From Tessaracoccus aquimaris (GTDB lineage Bacteria > Actinomycetota > Actinomycetes > Propionibacteriales > Propionibacteriaceae), in assembly GCF_001997345.1 (NCBI RefSeq), contig NZ_CP019606.1, forward strand, positions 1,178,001-1,242,000: DNA of 64,000 nt, written 5' to 3'. Of the stretch, positions 9,201 through 16,966 are shown piece after piece. The notes under the pieces were generated by a model that saw nothing but the letters and a program-made list of their open reading frames with translations, was not told where the DNA came from and did not search any database. Positions within the stretch are counted from its first letter, which is position 1. Each line of letters begins with the position of its first letter. The position numbers were made by a program, and so were the translations under genes.

Positions 9201-10445
9201 GCGCTCCAGGAGGCGCGGGACAACAGTGAGCAGATCGGCAAGGACGCCGCCGTCGCCGTCAACGTCGCCGCAGCAGCCGCTGCCGAGGCGACAGGGTCGG
9301 CGTCTCACCTGCGAAGCTCCGTCTCAGAGCTGAACACCGGGTTGACCCTCCACGGGCTTGCGAGCGCGGTCTTCCGCGATCGCGCAGACGAGATCGAGAA
9401 GCGATGTCGAGACCTTGCTGACGAGACTGTCACGCCGCACAGCGTGCGTGGGCTGCTCCGCGAGATGCGTAACGCCATGCAGACAGGTCCGGCCGTCGAA
9501 GAGACCGCGCTCATTAGAGCTGAGAACGCATTGATTCGTGACCTGGGTGCAAGTTACGAGGTCATCGTCTCCGTCGCGAGCAACGTCCATCTGGTCGAAC
9601 TCGCTGACGCAGAAGCGCGACTTCCCATCGCCGCGGCGCATTCGCGCATCGAAGAGAAGGCCCTGCAAGCGAAGGACGCCGTGTCGGAACGCGAGCGCAC
9701 CGTGTTCACGGAGTACGTGATCGGTGGAGTCGGTGAAGAACTGCGTCGACGGACTCGCCAGTCCAGCGAACTGGTCGCCGCGATGAACACTAGTCTCGGG
9801 GGCATCTCCACAAGCCACGGCATCAAGGTCAAGCTCCACTGGCGCGCAGCAGAGGATGCAGGAACTCCGATCGCACGAATCCTTGAGCTGACCGCGACCT
9901 CCGCAGATCTCCGCCCGCCGCACGAGACGGCAGAGCTTGTGGAGCTGCTGCGTGCTCGCGTGGAGGAGGCATACGCCATCGACCCAACCGTCGGCTACGC
10001 CACCCACCTCAAGCACGCCCTCGACTATCGCAGATGGCACAGGATCGAGATGGCTCTCACCCGCCCTGAGCTCGGACATGTGAAGGACGTTCCGGTCACC
10101 CGACGCACCCCGCTGTCCCAGGGCGAGCGACGATTCGTCTCCTATGTGATCCTGTTCGCCGCCGTGGATGCACACCTCTCAGGCCTTCCAGATGCGGACC
10201 GAGCGCTTCGCCTGATCGTCCTCGACGACGCCTTCGCAAAGGTCGACACGCCGACGATCGCTGAGCTCATGGGACTTCTGGTTCGCCTGGACATCGACTT
10301 CTGCATGACCGGTCATGGGCTGTGGGGCACGTTCCCCGAGGTTCCAAGCCTCGACGTCTACGAGATTCGCCGGGAAAGCGATGGGCCGGCCGTGACTACG
10401 CATGTCCACTGGGATGGTCACACTCGCCACATGCGGGTCGCCTGA
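6252..10445 (+). CDS. jetC: Wadjet SMC-like ATPase JetC (TIGR02680)
   Basis: This 1397-residue protein is the motor ATPase of the system. Walker A is GANGSGKS at residues 50-57. Long coiled-coil stretches rich in Ala, Glu, Arg and Leu follow, broken by a globular hinge-like part. The C-terminal ATPase half has the signature LSQGERRF and Walker B LRLIVLDDAFAKVD, then the TGHGLWG segment typical of TIGR02680 proteins. ATG 6252 is chosen: GAGGAG at 6241-6246 precedes it, and it overlaps the jetB stop as ATGA. An upstream TTG at 6234 is less likely. JetC dimers are thought to extrude loops of DNA so that circular molecules can be sensed by size. The frame is complete. Confidence 0.92.
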   Translation: MTMTSVDHTATTVPRHHPERWRMSRAGISNVWHYYDNEFDFSGGRMILRGANGSGKSRAMEMLLPFLLDGDRRRMDSTGSANVRMEVLMKAGGEGQTNRVGYLWLELERDGTGEQEHLTLGAHVKYSTSTHEAKVWYFITPLRVGHDLVLIDHQRQPLRREELASRIGPDNLTDVARLHRERVRNGVFGLTGVTGDERYSGLLQLLHTLRSPDVGNQIDEGNLPRLLSEALPPLSEQALVDAGSRLDALSEARASQQRLESSLERVSAFLATYQRYAAGVLSATISSVEAAAVNAADSAATAETRASHRDTLAEQSRAAIISRDRLDEDVTSLSNVIIALRQSPAYLAGLDLENLRRGVSALEKAASGRLDSARESRREEGEAVTRVDQAATELKTIATELSGALGTAGTQLRAALVPTTSFPTVASVELLDPQPQEDPVRVGLHDDLTMIPRPAPRLLAIEPEDMSSVARALANAIESATARADLANARRSVASSLLEEEKAATTAQREADLAAENAERSAGDADDAETRRDSAARTYADEWRRWTALTETADLLGDVEWHGTILHPLLVDVDSLAGLGPFDVDLTDLDQIAVHSSEPARLRSASERAALDAQAAADEARREQLESDRNRWLSAHDPEPPVAPWETLLPPQAVPFWQCVDFAVGLGDDERGALEGALLAAGILTAGVTQDGSLVPLDGQRLLIGEAQQAEASISSLLSVDPDSPVSADLVSALLQSIGRGPAGNRTWVAEDGSWGNGPLHGQNRAATAEHIGASARAAWRARRIEEIDQELAGLDRARLIRDEQYESLRARDEALSAHVRSAPQSRDLSTARSLATVAQGRAADDRSTALAKEGRAHELFAAWTKANADHRLACDHNNLPHTIEGLSDAREQATSSVTVCRDAQAQTRRLNAQLAAHEKLAQAVPTHRGRRESAERSAKQAWAEWSEGHEELDTLEQTIGLDSSDINRQLHDRETELTSAKEALQEARDNSEQIGKDAAVAVNVAAAAAAEATGSASHLRSSVSELNTGLTLHGLASAVFRDRADEIEKRCRDLADETVTPHSVRGLLREMRNAMQTGPAVEETALIRAENALIRDLGASYEVIVSVASNVHLVELADAEARLPIAAAHSRIEEKALQAKDAVSERERTVFTEYVIGGVGEELRRRTRQSSELVAAMNTSLGGISTSHGIKVKLHWRAAEDAGTPIARILELTATSADLRPPHETAELVELLRARVEEAYAIDPTVGYATHLKHALDYRRWHRIEMALTRPELGHVKDVPVTRRTPLSQGERRFVSYVILFAAVDAHLSGLPDADRALRLIVLDDAFAKVDTPTIAELMGLLVRLDIDFCMTGHGLWGTFPEVPSLDVYEIRRESDGPAVTTHVHWDGHTRHMRVA

Positions 10446-11734
10446 TGGCGCCGAACCAGTCGAAGGATGATCCACGACTCACCGGCCCCGTGCGTCGATA
10501 CCTCGCGGCTCAGAGCCTCGACCCGCTGTGGGCCGCTGTCAGAAGCCGCCTCGAGAGAAACGGTCTCGTTCCGGCTGGAACCGTCTCTGTCAATCTCGAT
10601 GATGAGGGCGCCGATGCCGTCGGCGGTCTGTTAGGCGCCTCGGTGCCGACTGGGAACGTAAGGATCAAGCTCGAGAGCGTCGATGCCGCGCTACGGCGCT
10701 CCGCGGCTGCTCGTGGCCTGATCTCGGTGTGCGTGGAGCTCACCGGCCCGCTCATAGACAGGCAAAGCGTCCGGCGGGAGCGGACGAAATCCAGGGCGTC
10801 TGTGCTCGCGGCACTTGAGGCCGGCGTGGAGGCTGCTGGACTGTCAGCACAGCCGTGGGTATCAGCGTTGGTGGAGAGCGTTCGGCGCACGGGGCTGCTG
10901 ACGAGAAGCGGCGATAGCGCAGCCCAGACAGTAGCGGTCGCGAGCAGAGCGCTCGCCCTGCTGTCGACGAATCTCATATCGGACGTCCTGCCTGAGCCAA
11001 CGTGGGAGATCGCGCAGTTGGCGTCGCAGTGCGCTGGTGACGCGCACGGTCTCGACGACGGCACCGCTGCATCGCTCCTCGTCCTCCGAGCCGCTGCGCT
11101 GGCAACCGGAACACCTATGCCGTCCACTGGCCCCGGTAGGCGCGAGTTGTGGCTGCGCATCGGCGTCTCAGCCGACACGGTGTCCGGCACGCTGATCGCG
11201 TGGGGGCTACGGCCACCTGGTGATGGGCCTTGGGCAAAGATGATGCGGCAGCGAGCCGAAGCCGGTCTCGTCAGCCATGTGACCATGCAGGAATGGAAGG
11301 TCTCCGCGGGACAAGAGCGATGGGGAGTTCCGGGGCAGCAAGTGTGGGCTTGCGAGAATCCCCAGGTGCTCCAGGCCGCAATCACCTCAGGCGCTCGCGG
11401 ACCGCTGCTTTGCTTCTCAGGCAATCCAGCATCGATCGGCCTCACTGTTCTTGACCGACTGGTCCAAGAAGGCGTTGACGTTCTGTACCATGGCGACTTC
11501 GATGTCGCCGGGTTAGCAATTGCCACTCGCCTGTACGCGCGAGGCGCGCGACCCTGGCGGATGAGCGCCCACGAATACGTTCAGGCTGCGCCCCGGCTTC
11601 CTAGCGCGCCGCCTCTTGCAGGGAAGGTCCCGGACGTTGCGTGGGCTCCCGGTCTGGCGGACGCGATGAACAAGCTGAACAGAGCCCTCCACGAGGAAGC
11701 CATGCTGGCAGTACTTCTAGGCGACCTCCAGTAG
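10445..11734 (+). CDS. jetD: Wadjet nuclease subunit JetD (DUF2399, Toprim-like)
   Basis: This 429-residue protein is the DNA-cleaving subunit. The start ATG 10445 overlaps the jetC stop (TGATG), giving the N-terminus MAPNQSKDDPRL. The C-terminal third contains the DUF2399 Toprim-like core: LLCFSGNPAS, then VDVLYHGDFDVAGLAIA, where the acidic DFD supplies metal-binding residues. The N-terminal arm is probably the DUF3323-type region that docks to the complex. It is the last gene of the operon; after it comes about 600 bp with no substantial gene. All four genes are intact, so the system is predicted to work. Confidence 0.88.
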   Translation: MAPNQSKDDPRLTGPVRRYLAAQSLDPLWAAVRSRLERNGLVPAGTVSVNLDDEGADAVGGLLGASVPTGNVRIKLESVDAALRRSAAARGLISVCVELTGPLIDRQSVRRERTKSRASVLAALEAGVEAAGLSAQPWVSALVESVRRTGLLTRSGDSAAQTVAVASRALALLSTNLISDVLPEPTWEIAQLASQCAGDAHGLDDGTAASLLVLRAAALATGTPMPSTGPGRRELWLRIGVSADTVSGTLIAWGLRPPGDGPWAKMMRQRAEAGLVSHVTMQEWKVSAGQERWGVPGQQVWACENPQVLQAAITSGARGPLLCFSGNPASIGLTVLDRLVQEGVDVLYHGDFDVAGLAIATRLYARGARPWRMSAHEYVQAAPRLPSAPPLAGKVPDVAWAPGLADAMNKLNRALHEEAMLAVLLGDLQ

Positions 11735-12327
11735 ACCTCTCGGAGCAGCCGGCTGCCCTGACCCGTCGAGCGCGACTTCGGCAGCGACACCAGGAGCCTA
11801 AAGTGCTGGCAGTCGTTGAAGCGCCCGATCACATAACTAGACCTCTTTCGACCGGTCTTGGCCACTCCGGCGAGCCGCTCCTGGAACGGTTACTACGCGG
11901 CCATGCCGATGGTCGGCGGCGACGTGCTCACGCCGTGGCGCCTCTTGATTTCTCTGAGCATGTCGTATCAGGTCTTCAAGTCGGCGGGCTGAGGAGGGTC
12001 GGTATCGTGGTCGGAGTCGTTCAGAATCCGGGCGAGGGTATGCCACTGTCCAGGCTCGTTCGGCGCCTTGCAATACCACCTTGCATCGGCCGCAGAGCAG
12101 GCGAACCCCATTCTGGCCCGCTCGGTAAGGCCGGGGACTCGCCTCGCAGCAAGGCTCCACGGTCACTGTAGATGTACGAGATCGCCCCTGCGGCGGTCTG
12201 GGCCCTTTGGTCCCCTAGTCCACAGGGTGGCGCCTTCGAGCGGCTGAAACAGTCCGCCGCAGCGTCGGGCTCCTCGACGAGGGGTCCGGAGGGGGACCAG
12301 CAAAAACCCGTCGCCCGACATGACGAA
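11735..12327. other. gene-poor stretch between jetD and the tRNA-Pro site B
   Basis: No long gene is convincing here on either strand. Two tiny minus-strand frames in its middle (11968-12111 and 11893-11961) are the only candidates. The remainder looks like decayed or non-coding DNA of a mobile-element edge. Confidence 0.45.
11968..12111 (-). CDS. possible 47-aa protein or gene remnant
   Basis: ATG 12111 opens MGFACSAADARWYCKAPN and runs to TGA 11970-11968, with a middle part WHTLARILND that reads like genuine protein. Directly after it a second small frame (ATG 11961 to TAG 11893; begins MLREIKRRHGV, 22 aa) follows with a 6-base gap, as if both were the end of a small operon. The pair faces the Wadjet operon tail to tail. 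No family is recognised, and it may be the leftover of an element-edge gene. Confidence 0.3.
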   Translation of the reverse strand: MGFACSAADARWYCKAPNEPGQWHTLARILNDSDHDTDPPQPADLKT

Positions 12328-12356
12328 GCCCCGATGAAATGACTTCTCATCGGGGC
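12328..12356. terminator. hairpin downstream of tRNA-Pro site B
   Basis: GCCCCGATGA (12328-12337) and TCATCGGGGC (12347-12356) form a perfect 10-bp stem with a 9-base loop. It lies 8 bp beyond the tRNA 3' end (minus-strand reading), where the terminator of the original tRNA-Pro transcript would be. The intact tRNA at 53128 has a similarly built hairpin at the same distance. Confidence 0.65.
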
Positions 12357-12363
12357 ATTTCTG

Positions 12364-12408
12364 TCGGGCTGACAGGATTTGAACCTGCGACCCCCTGACC
12401 CCCAGGTG
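12364..12408 (-). repeat. attL: 3' half of host tRNA-Pro(GGG) (site B)
   Basis: Minus-strand reading gives the anticodon-loop end, TCAGG stem strand, complete T arm and acceptor strand CAGCCCG followed by discriminator A. Its acceptor and anticodon stem pair perfectly with the 5' half at 53239-53282 (CGGGCTG; CCTGA). The two halves joined at the shared 12-bp core (12394-12405 and 53239-53250) rebuild a normal 74-nt tRNA-Pro. This is therefore the left junction of the conjugative element. Confidence 0.85.
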
Positions 12409-12508
12409 CCAGGCGTACGACTCCCAGGCCACTTGACCTGGGGTTTTGTATTTCACGAGCGTGCTCTGCGCATCACGATTTGCACGGTTTGCTGGCTGTT
12501 GGTCACCT

Positions 12509-12521
12509 GATTGGTCCACTT
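12509..12521. repeat. candidate integrase/excisionase arm site, left end
   Basis: A 13-bp sequence here recurs exactly at 53012-53024 near the other end of the element. The TGGTCCAC core appears again at 52957-52964 and, inverted, at 53056-53063. Short repeats close to both attachment sites are typical of arm-type binding sites of tyrosine integrases or their excisionases. The role is inferred. Confidence 0.4.
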
Positions 12522-12557
12522 CACATCCCGGGCCGCGAGACTGCCATGTTCGTCATC

Positions 12558-13556
12558 TCAACTCGCCGACTTGCGAATGTTGCAGATCAGGTGAGCGAGC
12601 ACTGAGTTGTCTCGGGTGTGGTCTCCGCCTCTCGACAGCGGCACGACGTGGTCCAAGCTCGCGCTCATGGCGTCGGGATGCAGCACTTCGGGGTCGACCT
12701 CCTGTCCACAGATACCGCAAAGCCAACGGTCCCGTTCGTACACCTCCAACGGGTCGAATCGCTCGATGGCCGCTTCCTCCCGCGCCCTCCGTTCATGCTT
12801 GGCTGCGTTGCTGCTGACTCGGCGTCGACGATCCATTTCCGCTCGGTAGCGAGCCGAATGCATCGGCGCAGGATAGTGCGGCGAATCGACGGGGGCCGCG
12901 GCGTAGCACTCCCAGAAGAAGTAGTCCACGCCGTCGGGCTGTAGGTCCGTAATACGCTCGCGACGCCATTCACACAGCACGCCGTTGACTTGGAAAGTGT
13001 GGCTGAACAACTGGCCTTCAAGCCGTTCGCCTCCTGGGGCGTGCGGCCCGATCACCAAGGATGAGTAGTAGCCATCGCTAGTGGCACCGGCAACAAACAT
13101 GTCGCCGCTCTCGGCAACGGCTATCACGACCCGCGAGGTGAAGTAGTTGTCGGGCATGTCCTGGACGAGGTACTGGGTCAGGATGCCGTAACGCTCGACC
13201 ACGTCACCGGGGTGCGGACCATATCCCTCCCATTCGATAGGTAGTTCAGGCAAGAGGGCGTCCGGCCGGGTTTGAAACACGCGAGGACCGCTGGTGCGCG
13301 GGTTCGGTCGGGGCCCGACAGCTTCGACCGCCGCTGCCACCCCCTCGGCGTCGATGCTCGCGCTGCCCCGTCCGTAGCGGCGGCGCAACAGGCTGTTGCA
13401 CCGTCCCGAGCACACATGTCTGTCACGTTGAACCCAGTGGGCGCTGGCTGGTATCGGTTCACCACAGATGACGCAGGGCTCGCCACCCTTGGCGCGACCT
13501 TCGGAATGTTTCAGCGCCTCATCCATAACGCGGAAGTGAGCGTCTTGATCTGCCAT
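12558..13556 (-). CDS. HNH endonuclease with N-terminal zinc finger
   Basis: This predicted nuclease has about 332 residues from ATG 13556. Near its N-terminus there is a CVICGEP...CSGRC zinc-finger-like four-cysteine cluster. The middle region (about 100-230) is unassigned. The C-terminus has a classic HNH fold: LCGICGQEV, then SLDHVVPLSRGGDHT and NSVLAHLICN, with paired cysteines for zinc and His-Asn-His catalytic positions. It is the last gene of the minus-strand run AAA, S8 peptidase, SIR2-STAND, HNH, and its start lies 39 bp beyond the SIR2-STAND stop. It could be the fourth component of that system or an independent nuclease at the element edge. Confidence 0.75.
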   Translation of the reverse strand: MADQDAHFRVMDEALKHSEGRAKGGEPCVICGEPIPASAHWVQRDRHVCSGRCNSLLRRRYGRGSASIDAEGVAAAVEAVGPRPNPRTSGPRVFQTRPDALLPELPIEWEGYGPHPGDVVERYGILTQYLVQDMPDNYFTSRVVIAVAESGDMFVAGATSDGYYSSLVIGPHAPGGERLEGQLFSHTFQVNGVLCEWRRERITDLQPDGVDYFFWECYAAAPVDSPHYPAPMHSARYRAEMDRRRRVSSNAAKHERRAREEAAIERFDPLEVYERDRWLCGICGQEVDPEVLHPDAMSASLDHVVPLSRGGDHTRDNSVLAHLICNIRKSAS

Positions 13557-13594
13557 GACGATCAGCCTGCCATCGGTGACGCTCGCGGAGTCCA

Positions 13595-16500
13595 CTACTC
13601 CAGGCTGGTTACGGACAAGGCCAGTCCTGCCGCATCACCTGAGGTCTTCGAGACGCGTTCAAGGAGCGGCTGAACGCGGGCGCGTGCGTCTGCCCATCTT
13701 GACGTCCAGACGTCTGCGGCAGCGGCAGTATCGATCTGATTGATGGCAGCGTCGAGGACAGCGGCATCCAGGTCATCTGCGAGAGCGATAAATCGCGCTA
13801 TCCCTGCCAGATCATGGTTCTGAGGCTTCGTAATGGCCGGCACGAGGTCGCCATGCATCTGGCTGAGCCATTGGATTGCCGCGTCCCGATCGATGCCTGC
13901 GATGGCGCCTAGATCGGCGGTGAGTGTTCCCCATCCCGAGCCGGCTGGAGCGTGAGTCTCCACGCGAGCCCCTCTGCGGATCGAACGTATGGCGAGGTCT
14001 GGGTACTGCCTCACGAGCGCGGAAGGGAACGGCTCAATGTCCTTCTCATGCTCTTCGAGGAACCCGCGCACGACGCCGTTGCCCCGCTCTCCCCAGCTCA
14101 GATGGTGGAGCAGGTGCTCGATCGCGCCGAAAGGACGGCCTTCAGGCCATCCTTCCTCACGTGCCTCTTCGACGACACGCAAGAGCCAGTCCGTCGACAA
14201 GTTGCTGGCGATCTCGTCCGTAATGCCTGTCGACAGGTACGAGAGCCACGCGAGCAGCAGGTCGAGGTTGTGGAGTTGATACTTCTTCTTGCGTTCCAGC
14301 GAGAGAGCAGCGGCGGTCCAGTCAACCGCCTCCATCTCTGAGAGAACGGTCGCGGCTAGTTCACGAAGCCCAGGCTCGGTAGCTTCCATGAATGCCGTGC
14401 GAGCGGCGTCCGACTCGTGGGGCTCGCGTTCGTCATCATCATCATCGTCATCGCGTGCGGATGGTGCATCGGCGAGCATGGCTACGAGGATCATCGTGCC
14501 GAAGATCCAGTCTGAGAAGTTACTTGCCGCATCCGCGAGGTCATGTTCCATCGCGTCCCGAATCTCACCGGCGCAGGCCTCGAAGACCGTTCTGGCTGTG
14601 CGAGGGGCGATGGAGGCGAGCGCGTCGATGAGGTCGTACACCTCAAACGGGTGCGATCGCGAGTCCCTCTCCGACAGCCAACGTGTGAGGGCATCTGGGT
14701 CGACGCCGCTCTCAAACTCGTCGCTCCAGGCAAGGAGGTTTCCGCTCCGCCAGTCTGGGCAGAGTTCTTGGATGAGGTGGGTCCAGTCCATCGCCGACCA
14801 GCGGGTCCCCGCGACAGAAAGCCGTTTTGCAATCATTCTGGCCGCGGCGGCGCCCCGAATTCTCTCGTAAGCAGCTTCGTGATTTGAACGAAGCCCACTC
14901 AACATCCATCGGTAGCCGTTGACTTCTTCGGCTGCCACATACGGAAGCCACTGGATGATGCTGCTCGCAAGCTCATCGGCGGCTGGTTCGGGCAGTTTGA
15001 GCAGCCATTCGGAGGCCCAGAGGAGGTTCAGTGCGACGCCGCGGTCGCTACCAGGCGTCGCTGCGAGGCACTGGCGGAGAAGACTCTCGGAGACCTCCTG
15101 GTCGAGAATTGAGGTGGCCCACCGGTAGCGGTACGCGTCCATACGATCGAATACTCGAAAAAGCCAAAACTTGCCCGCAACTTCAACTTGGTTGTCGAGA
15201 AGGGCTGCACGAACGCCCGCTCGTACTGTGGCCCCGATCCCGTCGGCTTCGCGTTGTCCGAGATTCTGCAAGGCCCGCTCAGCGATCCGGATGTGTGCGG
15301 CCCGGACGCGGCCGTCATGTTCGCGGATGAGCTTCTCGTTAGTCAGAAGCAACAGTGCCCGGTCGATGCGATCCACTTGCGGTGCACCCTCCGGACCGAA
15401 GCGGGCGCTCGCCTGCTTCGCGGCCACAGAGGCAAGCTCCTCACGTGTAACGCCTGCGTCTCTCGACGTCATCTGAGCTGTGCAGATGAACGCGAGCACC
15501 AGGGCGGCGTCAACGTCCTCAACAGCCCGATCCAGTGCACCGACAATACGACGCTCGCCGCCTGACGCCACGAACATGTAGAGCCATGGCTCTGTAGCCG
15601 TGCGCGCCGCGAGGTCGAGACGTTGCTCAGGCGTATCCGAGAAGACGGACCATCGCACTCGGTCATCAAGTTGCGTCAGCAACGGGGCGACCATGTCAAT
15701 GTTGGCTCGGCAGTACTGATCGAGAACTCTTACCGCCTGGGCCGCGAGAAGTGTCTCATCGTCCCGAGTCTCCAGCCGTTCTGTGGAAACCAAGAGGACA
15801 GCGTGCGTGTCATCCGCGGACGATTCAAAATCAGCGACCACTCCTCGCTCAATGGCTTGGGCGTCGTCGATCACCGCAAGCACGGGACCTTTCAGACGAC
15901 GGAACTCTTCTACATCGACAGTTGAAGCAACGCCGGCTTGCTTCAGTTCAACAACCTTCCATCCCTCGCGGTTGAGCCGACGAGCAGCGTGGAATGCCGT
16001 GACAGATTTTCCCGTACCGCTAGACCCAGATAAGGTCGCGAACCGCGACGCGAGCAACCGCTCCGCGAGTCGCGGAGCAGCCGGCAGTTCAGGACACGCA
16101 TCCACATCTGTCGGACGCAGACGCTCTCCCCTCAGCGCCGCCAGAAAGTTCCGACTTCGGAGGAACGTGACGTACTTCCACCCTCTTAGCGGGTCGACGG
16201 GCGCAAGTGCTGTAGCAAATGCCGCGAGTGCCCAATCAGCGGTGCCCACGATCGCTCCGTCGCCGGTGGCAGACGGTCCGACGCGGACAACAGGCCATCG
16301 CTCTTCCAGCGGTGCAAGCAACGATTCGACGACAGTCGCATCGCTGCCGCTGTAGCCGAGCACCATGAGTGTTCGCGGCCGATCCGAGAGTTCTATGACT
16401 CGGTCGAGTACCCCTGCGGGAACTTGGCCGTCCTCGTCCGGAAGCACCCAGTTTCCTTCCGGGTGGGCGGCGTCCCCGTGCGGCTTGTGCAGAAGGCCGG

Positions 16501-16966
16501 CGGGCAATCCGACTCCGTACATGCGCTCATGGGCTCGCTCGAGGCAGGTATCCCAGTTGTACGAGACCACCGCCTCGACGTGTCCGGTGTTGACGAGACG
16601 AGCAATGTCGAAGTGAGCGCTCGACGGTTCTCGGTCAGCATCGAGAGCAACAAAGGCTGATTGAAAGGACAGCCTGGCGGATGGAAACTCTCGAATAAGC
16701 TCCCACCCCACCTGGAGAGCCGCGGAGTCTGACGACAGAATTTCTTTCGCGCTTCCTGTGGCGCTCGTGCGTGCCCGCAACTCCGCGAGAGCGTCGGGAA
16801 CATCTTCGATTGCCTGCCAGATAAGAGGCGGGAGCTGCGCTGTCATGGGGTAGCCACCGGCGGACAAGCCTGCGCCAACGACGACAAAGGCGCCGAAGGA
16901 CCTAACCATTCCAACCGCGTGCGCGAGCTCTACGTCTCTCTGGACAGCGCTCGTTGCTCTAGCCAT
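13595..16966 (-). CDS. SIR2-STAND protein, putative NAD-depleting defence effector
   Basis: This 1123-residue protein combines three parts. Residues 20-260 are a SIR2-like NAD-binding domain: GAGLSAGG at 31-38, VSYNWD at 134-139, catalytic-type His163 in HKPHGD, and VLGYSGSD at 202-209. Residues about 295-480 are a P-loop NTPase with Walker A GSSGTGKS (314-321) and Walker B VLAVIDDAQ. The rest is a long helical C-terminus with an Asp-rich linker, suited to sensing. That is the plan of SIR2-STAND antiphage proteins (Avs5-like), which degrade NAD when triggered. ATG 16966 is chosen: it overlaps the S8 peptidase stop by 8 bases after a GGGG element, and the frame upstream of it is peptidase shadow. 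Function is inferred from domains and coupling. Confidence 0.75.
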   Translation of the reverse strand: MARATSAVQRDVELAHAVGMVRSFGAFVVVGAGLSAGGYPMTAQLPPLIWQAIEDVPDALAELRARTSATGSAKEILSSDSAALQVGWELIREFPSARLSFQSAFVALDADREPSSAHFDIARLVNTGHVEAVVSYNWDTCLERAHERMYGVGLPAGLLHKPHGDAAHPEGNWVLPDEDGQVPAGVLDRVIELSDRPRTLMVLGYSGSDATVVESLLAPLEERWPVVRVGPSATGDGAIVGTADWALAAFATALAPVDPLRGWKYVTFLRSRNFLAALRGERLRPTDVDACPELPAAPRLAERLLASRFATLSGSSGTGKSVTAFHAARRLNREGWKVVELKQAGVASTVDVEEFRRLKGPVLAVIDDAQAIERGVVADFESSADDTHAVLLVSTERLETRDDETLLAAQAVRVLDQYCRANIDMVAPLLTQLDDRVRWSVFSDTPEQRLDLAARTATEPWLYMFVASGGERRIVGALDRAVEDVDAALVLAFICTAQMTSRDAGVTREELASVAAKQASARFGPEGAPQVDRIDRALLLLTNEKLIREHDGRVRAAHIRIAERALQNLGQREADGIGATVRAGVRAALLDNQVEVAGKFWLFRVFDRMDAYRYRWATSILDQEVSESLLRQCLAATPGSDRGVALNLLWASEWLLKLPEPAADELASSIIQWLPYVAAEEVNGYRWMLSGLRSNHEAAYERIRGAAAARMIAKRLSVAGTRWSAMDWTHLIQELCPDWRSGNLLAWSDEFESGVDPDALTRWLSERDSRSHPFEVYDLIDALASIAPRTARTVFEACAGEIRDAMEHDLADAASNFSDWIFGTMILVAMLADAPSARDDDDDDDEREPHESDAARTAFMEATEPGLRELAATVLSEMEAVDWTAAALSLERKKKYQLHNLDLLLAWLSYLSTGITDEIASNLSTDWLLRVVEEAREEGWPEGRPFGAIEHLLHHLSWGERGNGVVRGFLEEHEKDIEPFPSALVRQYPDLAIRSIRRGARVETHAPAGSGWGTLTADLGAIAGIDRDAAIQWLSQMHGDLVPAITKPQNHDLAGIARFIALADDLDAAVLDAAINQIDTAAAADVWTSRWADARARVQPLLERVSKTSGDAAGLALSVTSLE

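Larger units (their letters stand above)
2381..12408. other. probable genomic island 1, bounded by tRNA-Pro 3'-half repeats, carrying Wadjet
   Basis: About 10 kb lies between two direct repeats of roughly 40 bp (2381-2420 and 12364-12408), both 3' halves of tRNA-Pro that diverge in the anticodon loop. The contents are one truncated TIGR04141 gene and the complete jetABCD operon. No integrase is present inside it, so it is either non-autonomous or the residue of a larger element stacked at the same tRNA before the conjugative element arrived. The boundaries are seen directly. The island status and order of events are inferred. Confidence 0.55.

Noticed and set aside
14425..14460. Run of GAC/GAT repeats as a microsatellite or regulatory repeat.
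   Set aside because: It encodes an Asp-rich linker within the SIR2-STAND protein, in frame, and is explained as coding.
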